Shown one piece after another: positions 29,737 through 34,843 of a stretch of 34,843 nucleotides of DNA. The stretch's first letter is position 1. Every line of letters begins with the position of its first letter. A model generated the notes under the pieces. That model was given only the letters and a program-made list of their open reading frames with translations, was not told the origin of the DNA and did not search any database. Source of the stretch: Azolla pinnata (taxonomy: Eukaryota > Streptophyta > Polypodiopsida > Salviniales > Salviniaceae); the NCBI GenBank assembly GCA_037176905.1, contig JBBBWG010001726.1:1-34843 (forward strand), in the 5' to 3' direction. The position numbers and the translations under genes are program-made.

Positions 29737-29927
29737 GAGAGAACTCTGGTTCAACCGTTAGCAACAAGAGGAATGGTTCACTGGCAGAATCAACATCAAG
29801 CTCATTAACACATTTGAAAAGAATACAAAGAAGGGGTAATTTTCAAATGTATAATTTTGATTTGCCCTCATATCCACTCTCTCACATGCATCAGGGTAGT
29901 ATCTTTCTTTTTTGGATCCATCCCTGA
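29737..29927 (+). CDS. Possible third, terminal exon of the unnamed gene
   Basis: After acceptor CATCAG a phase-1 frame continues the upstream exons: GENSGSTVSNKRNGSLAEST, then LTHLKRIQRRGNFQ, open for 62 codons to TGA 29925-29927. Joining gives 870 nt, 289 residues, with no frame break. The Ser/Lys/Arg composition differs from the AT-rich flank, but no homolog is recalled, and an intervening exon cannot be excluded. Confidence 0.35.
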
Positions 29928-32484
29928 CATAATCAAGTTATTATTTTACCAACGTCTATACATTTTTGGAGATCGTCTCAAGAAAGGTGATAGTAAACAG
30001 TCTTTTTGCTTATGGAAAGGTGATTATATATATATATATGTATTCGTAGATTTGTAATCACACATGGACACACTATAACTAATTGCATTGTGATTGTCTC
30101 ATTTATGATAGAAAGTTCAAATGTAACATTGTTAAATCTTTTGCGTGATGACAAATGGACAAAGACATTGTTAATCTAATCACCTGGTTTAGCTTTTATG
30201 TTGCAATATAAAATCATAGCCCCGAGGAAGAGTGAACATGTGTGTAGTAGATTGGGCATCCCACAATTGATGGAAAATCTCTCATCATACTTCATCACGT
30301 TGAGTTAGAAGCATCGATCATTGAAGATTAATGTTTGCTCCTTGACAAATGAATTGAGCTGTCACAGCAAACTCTACAGAATGTACAAAAGTTGACCCGA
30401 TTATCTTGTTGGATAAGAATTGGTAAAGGTTAGATATAACAAACCTATCGATGCACTTTCCAATGTGGGGGCATTTTGATGAAACCTAGAAATACAATCA
30501 GTGATGAATTGGATAAGAATCTAAAAAATATGATTCCTCCTAATGAGTCCAACCTAATCCCCATCAGTGCCAACCTTATTAGCAACTAAAGCTCATCAAA
30601 CCCAGGATTTATCCACCACCTCCATTACAAAATATGATTAGTGTTGATATAATCCTCATCGTCATTGACAAAGAGAACAATATTGGGCTCATCCAGCCGC
30701 ATTAAAACAAGTCAGCTTGTAACTGCATAGCATTATAGTTTTAAAATTAATTGTTAGGACGGTGCATTAATTTGTTGGTATTTTCAGTTCAGATCTTATT
30801 TCTGGATTGGATCATGTAAGGGTATAACCTATTATCGAGTGAAAATTGTACTCAAGTTTATATACCGGCCTAACATAATTTGTATATTTGTATGTGATCT
30901 AACTTAATTATTTGATCCCAAACTTCTAGCTTGCCCTTGAACCCTAACTTATTTTACTTAATTTATCTCATTTAATCAAATCTTGTCATAAAAATCCCTT
31001 GTCCAAAAGCTGATTACCTACATACTTGCAGGTTATTAAACTAGAGAAAGCAAAATCTGATGTGGATTCAATTAGATTTTCGTTTAAGAGACTGACCGCA
31101 AAATGTCGAGTAAGTTAATGGAATTTGACCTCAACTCAAGATGGCAGTCTGATAGATCTGGGTCAAGATATCCGATTTTAATTAAATGGCAAACTTTTGT
31201 AGAATTTGGTTACAGTAATTATTTGATACTTCGTTAGAAAAAATTTGCTGCAAATTCATAGATTTTGGTCTTAAGAAGGGCTTTTATAAGATTGCTATGC
31301 TTGGAGTAAAATTCATGGAACATTAATATTTTAGGATGAGATTTCCATTGCAACTTTTGATAGACAAAAGAAATAGAAATTTGTAATAAATTTGCGCCTA
31401 TATTTGTTTAATGCTGATACTTCTCCCTTGTTTATCATTAAGAATTTGATGCCGTACTCTGATCAGAAGTTGATATTCTTATTCAATTCTTTCTATAACG
31501 ATCAATGTAAAAATAGAAATTATCAACGTAATATAGCCCTACTTAGAGTTATTAGGACCAGTTCGTTTCCTGAATCTGCAATCCTGTATATATTCACAGC
31601 GACAACATTGATGCTAAAGCATTAGATGTTAATTCTGGTCACTATGAGATTACACAATGATTCGAAGACTAAGAAGCCTGATTAACGAGCATTAATTAAA
31701 GTTGATCTCATAGTACCTAATGATCAAGTAAATAAGTTCTCTGATAATTCGTGGCAATATTTATTTATTATTTATTGAGCAATTATAAGTCAATTTTTAT
31801 GATGTGTTGATGGATTTTGGCATCAATTGGGGTGATTCTCGCCTTGTCATTGCCCCATGACGACTATGAAAAATGAGGTATTTTGACCAAGTCCGGCCCT
31901 TTTGTCATGGGTTTTAAATTTTTGTATGAGTTCACGAGATACTTACACATTTGAAAATTAATTGTTTGGCATCTTGGATTGATTTTGAATGGGCCTTCAG
32001 TACTAAAATTAAGCTAATTAGGTATCCTTACGATTCAGCATGATCTTGCTTAAACGAATAGTATTAGGGTATTTCTGTTTGGTTCCTGCACCAGTTGTGT
32101 TTAAGTTTAGCTTTGGCTTGAGCTGTTAATAACTCCACTTAACTAGCCCATCCAAATTGGTTAATTAGCAAACACTTTTGAGTGCTTTCTCTGACATATT
32201 ATATATGTTGACTGGTAGTTATTTGATTGGCTATATCTTTACATATTTCAACCGCCGGATTAAAAGTTTTTTTTAAAATTTAATTCTTAATAAAACAATC
32301 GATCGATTTAACTAGCTACGTGGTAATTAGGTTTAATTTGCAGTTAATCAAGCCGAACTGATCAGTTTCATTGTTAAGGATGTGCCTCAAGATGGTTCTG
32401 GCTTTTCAACCAGCTAAATTAATTAACGCAACTAGGCCACAAGCATGAATTGTTTAGGAAATGGCTAATTATTCATAATCCACG

Positions 32485-32650
32485 CAAAGTCTCTTTATAA
32501 TTAGATCGAATCATAGACTTTACGTTCTTCATTAAAACACCAACATCATCAGTCGAATATTTTCCATGCAAAGTCTCTTTATAATTAATAGATCGAATCA
32601 TAGACGTTAATATGATCTTTATTAAAACACCGGTATCATCAGTGGAATAA
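32485..32650. repeat. Tandem duplication of about 80 bp
   Basis: Two copies of GCAAAGTCTCTTTATAATTA, then GATCGAATCATAGAC, then TTATTAAAACACC and ATCATCAGT begin at about 32485 and 32569. They differ by small indels and substitutions. Confidence 0.9.
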
Positions 32651-33023
32651 TTATCTGAATGAGTTATATATATTGGAGTATAATTGACGATGAGCCGGAT
32701 GATCAGACTGTGATGAGTTACTTCATGCCGCTAAATCTAGCTAGATCAGGGTTTTCTCATAGTTACCTCGCATTGTGATTCATCTCTAGATTGACGCTTC
32801 AAAACTTCATTAGGATGCAGGCTTTATGTATATTTGTTATCAACCATCCCGACAAATATAAGCTAGACTGTGGATGATGATCAGCTACTCGGAATATAAA
32901 TCCTCACGAGTACATGACAATATGGATTGGTCCCATGGAGGAGGGACGGGAAAGAGAGGCAAACCATATTGTGATCGATGATGGGTACAATGCCGGAGGT
33001 GATGTGATCGTGGTGCAAAACCC

Positions 33024-33230
33024 TAATACTGACTGATGACCTTTAGTACTTTAGGGTTTGGTTCCCGCGTCACGCTTGGCTGCTGCCGGAAAGCAACTGA
33101 AAGATCAAGCGAGCATATGCTGATCTTAATACTGACTGATGACCTTTAGTACTTTAGGGTTTGGTTCCCGCGTCACGCTTGGCTGCTGCCGGAAAGCAGC
33201 CGAAAGATCAAGCGAGCATATGCTGATCTT
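33024..33230. repeat. Recent 103-bp tandem duplication
   Basis: TAATACTGACTGATGACCTT through GCGAGCATATGCTGATCTT occurs twice in direct contact (33024-33127 and 33128-33230). The only differences seen are GCAACTG versus GCAGCCG. Each copy carries TTTAGGGTTTGG and CCCGCGTCACGC. Confidence 0.95.
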
Positions 33231-33624
33231 TTGGAGCGCAGCGTCGAATAACAGGAATGGACGGAATCATGAGATTGATCATCATGATCATCCTTCAGTT
33301 CACCTGCATGCAATATGGCGTAGTACACGCGTTAATTTCGTGTCGATCGTAGACGACGAGGATACCACTGCATCATTTCTTTTTGATTCTTTTGGGCCGG
33401 AACGGCCGGCGGGGCCCCTTTAATCCTGTCAGCAGCTGCTTGGAAAAAATGATTCCTCCGGCTGATGATGATCTGCTGCACGTGGTAAAGCGCCGGCCCG
33501 CGTTTTTAGAATCAGCTGCCGCGATCAGAAGCTGCTTGCTAGCTGTATGAAGGGTTTACATCGTAGATGTAGCAGTAGGAATTAATCTAGCTTTCCGCAG
33601 CAGCTAGCTGCTAACTTGGTGTAT

Positions 33625-33880
33625 GAACCCTAAACCCTAAACTGAAAGGCGTGCAATAGAAGTGATGGTGGAGCCTGAAGCGGCAATAGCTCACGTGATC
33701 TGTCGGTGATCTGCATATTTTCTGATCATGATCAGTACTTGTTGGATCCCCGCCCCACCAAAACGTTACTGTCGAAAAGACAGTGTTTGTATTATAATTC
33801 CCCGGTCCTTTGAGCGCGCTTGTTGCTGCAGCAACAGCAGCTCCTGCGCCCTCAACCCTAAAACCCTAAACCGGAGCATG
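33625..33880. repeat. Telobox-like motifs
   Basis: AACCCTAAACCCTAAAC at about 33626-33642 and AACCCTAAAACCCTAAACC at about 33854-33872 match the Arabidopsis-type plant telomere repeat CCCTAAA. Short interstitial copies often serve as telobox promoter elements in plants; here no start site is identified nearby. Confidence 0.6.
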
Positions 33881-34358
33881 ATCATTACTCATGATGGGCG
33901 GTGCCCCGCGGGATGAATCTGATTTATTACCAGCTCGCTGAATCTGATGATGGCCGCAGAAATTCTTACCGCCGAAAGAAAGCTGGAAGCATTAGCTGAG
34001 AAAATCAAACGCATTAGAAGACGCAGATCCAGCAATGGATTGCACGGTGCTGGATCATGTGTGCTGATTGATTGGAGTACTTTTACACACATTTGATGCG
34101 AGGCGGCGGTGCAGCAGTCACCCGCGAGATGGATTATATCTAGTCTTTGTATATAAAATGTACACATGAATAGAAAGAATGGAATGAGGAATTGGGCGTT
34201 GGATATTGCTGCCTCTCTTACCGAAGTGCAGGCAGCTGATTGCAGGGCTCGGAGCGGATCAAATACATGGAATATCGATTGATCTTGGAATATGGGATGA
34301 TCAGCTGAATCAATTTCGACAGTACTTGTAGGAATATGGGACTTAATATACAAATCAA

Positions 34359-34843
34359 TCACGGTATCGGAATGGCTGTTATCGTCTGGTAGATGATCTG
34401 GAGGCCTCGGATCGTGACGACGTTCTGGCGGCTGCGGCTGCTGCTGCTGCTGCTCCCGGGCTTCACGACGATGGTGATGACGACCTCGGGATCGTGGGCG
34501 ATCTGGAGCCGCATGCGCTCGAGGTTGTCGCCGATCTCGAGCCGCACGTCGGTCGCGAGGCGGCGGCTGCGCTCGCTGGCCGCCGGCACGGCGTTGAACA
34601 CGCCCACAAACTCGGCGCTGCCGGCGGGCGTGCCGCCGTCCGCTTCCGGAAGGTTCACGAACACCGCGAGCTGCACGAAGCCGTCCCTCGAAACCTCCAC
34701 GCCCTGGATGTCGAGCACCTCCACCCAACGCTGCGCCTGGGGCCGTTCCACACCTGGCGACGGCCGGCGCACGCGGGCCACGAGCCGGCCGCCGCCGCTC
34801 AGGTCGATCGTTCCGTTGAGCGGCGCCGGCCCGACCAGCGGCA
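34359..34843 (-). CDS. PPO: Polyphenol oxidase, C-terminal KFDV-type domain (partial)
   Basis: Plant polyphenol oxidases are type-3 copper enzymes oxidising o-diphenols to quinones, usually in the plastid lumen. The C-terminal domain covers the active site until it is cut off. The in-view 161 residues run from PLVGPAPLNGTIDLSGGGR at the edge through ARVRRPSPG, EVLDIQGVEVSRDGFVQLAV, FVNLPEADGGTPAGSAEFVG, a basic stretch, PEVVITIVVKPG, a six-Ser run and NVVTIRGLQI, to the stop at 34359. The order VLxIxGVEVxRD - FVN - EADGG - AEFxG - VTIxGLxI is that of the plant PPO C-terminus. The motif often written KFDV is QLAV here. The copper sites lie outside the window. The exon is very GC-rich against an AT-rich spacer. 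Fern PPOs are less studied than angiosperm ones. Confidence 0.88.
   Translation of the reverse strand, partial: PLVGPAPLNGTIDLSGGGRLVARVRRPSPGVERPQAQRWVEVLDIQGVEVSRDGFVQLAVFVNLPEADGGTPAGSAEFVGVFNAVPAASERSRRLATDVRLEIGDNLERMRLQIAHDPEVVITIVVKPGSSSSSSRSRQNVVTIRGLQIIYQTITAIPIP

Larger units (their letters stand above)
29928..34358. other. AT-rich intergenic spacer, 3' side of polyphenol oxidase
   Basis: No gene recognised. Contains (TA)n at about 30026-30038, two tandem duplications (about 32485-32650 and 33024-33230) and telobox-like motifs. The right end includes the presumed 3' UTR of the polyphenol oxidase gene. Open frames up to 94 codons look like chance. Confidence 0.5.

Noticed and set aside
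33889-34728. 279-codon minus-strand ORF, Arg-rich
   Set aside because: Shadow of the polyphenol oxidase frame in GC-rich DNA; the overlapping frame matches the family.

Overview
The window is nuclear DNA of a land plant. Evidence: an alpha-expansin, two PLS-class pentatricopeptide repeat (PPR) proteins, a polyphenol oxidase C-terminus of the plant KFDV type, GT-AG introns, TTTAGGG-like telomere motifs, and AT-rich spacer full of micro- and minisatellites. The style of the two intronless PLS-PPR proteins (many 'GYxxHG...A' and 'DMYxKCG' triplets, no DYW domain) makes me favour a fern such as a Ceratopteris- or Adiantum-like species, but this is inference from protein style, not a database result.

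Layout, left to right. (1) 1-1898, minus: 5' part of an alpha-expansin gene (exon 1 at 1739-1898, exon 2 from 125 off the left edge). Its intron holds a 65-bp minisatellite and three decayed tandem copies of its own exon 1/donor junction. (2) 4394-7255, minus: intronless 953-aa PLS-PPR protein. (3) 7.45-10.45 kb: no firm gene; about 690 bp of (GAT/GGT)n, a promoter-like patch with a 45-codon ORF, and three copies (one inverted) of a dispersed repeat. (4) 11.2-16.06 kb, plus: ELMO/CED-12 domain gene, eight coding exons assembled here by hand into a 230-aa frame, with a GC-AG intron and a long 5' leader intron. (5) 16667-18952, minus: second PPR protein (761 aa) with an unusual block of shrunken 23-30-residue Cys-containing repeats. 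(6) 18.97-20.02 kb: tandem array between the divergent PPR and the next gene. (7) 21277-24009, plus: intronless 910-aa RRM protein resembling plant CFIm68/CPSF6-like 3'-end processing factors. (8) 26490-28412 and probably to 29927, plus: plant protein I cannot name, two clear exons and a third likely one. (9) 30-34.3 kb: AT-rich spacer with tandem duplications and telobox motifs. (10) 34359 to beyond the right edge, minus: C-terminal end of a polyphenol oxidase.

The genes do not form a pathway. Expansin (wall loosening) and polyphenol oxidase (o-diphenol oxidation) are extracellular or plastid enzymes; the PPR proteins are expected organelle RNA factors; the RRM protein is expected in nuclear pre-mRNA 3'-end processing; ELMO proteins regulate small GTPases. 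I found no new multi-gene system. The most unusual items are the compact Cys repeats of the second PPR protein, the self-copied exon-junction cassettes in the expansin intron, and the internal repeat array of the RRM protein. All exon structures here are read by eye from splice consensus and frame continuity.
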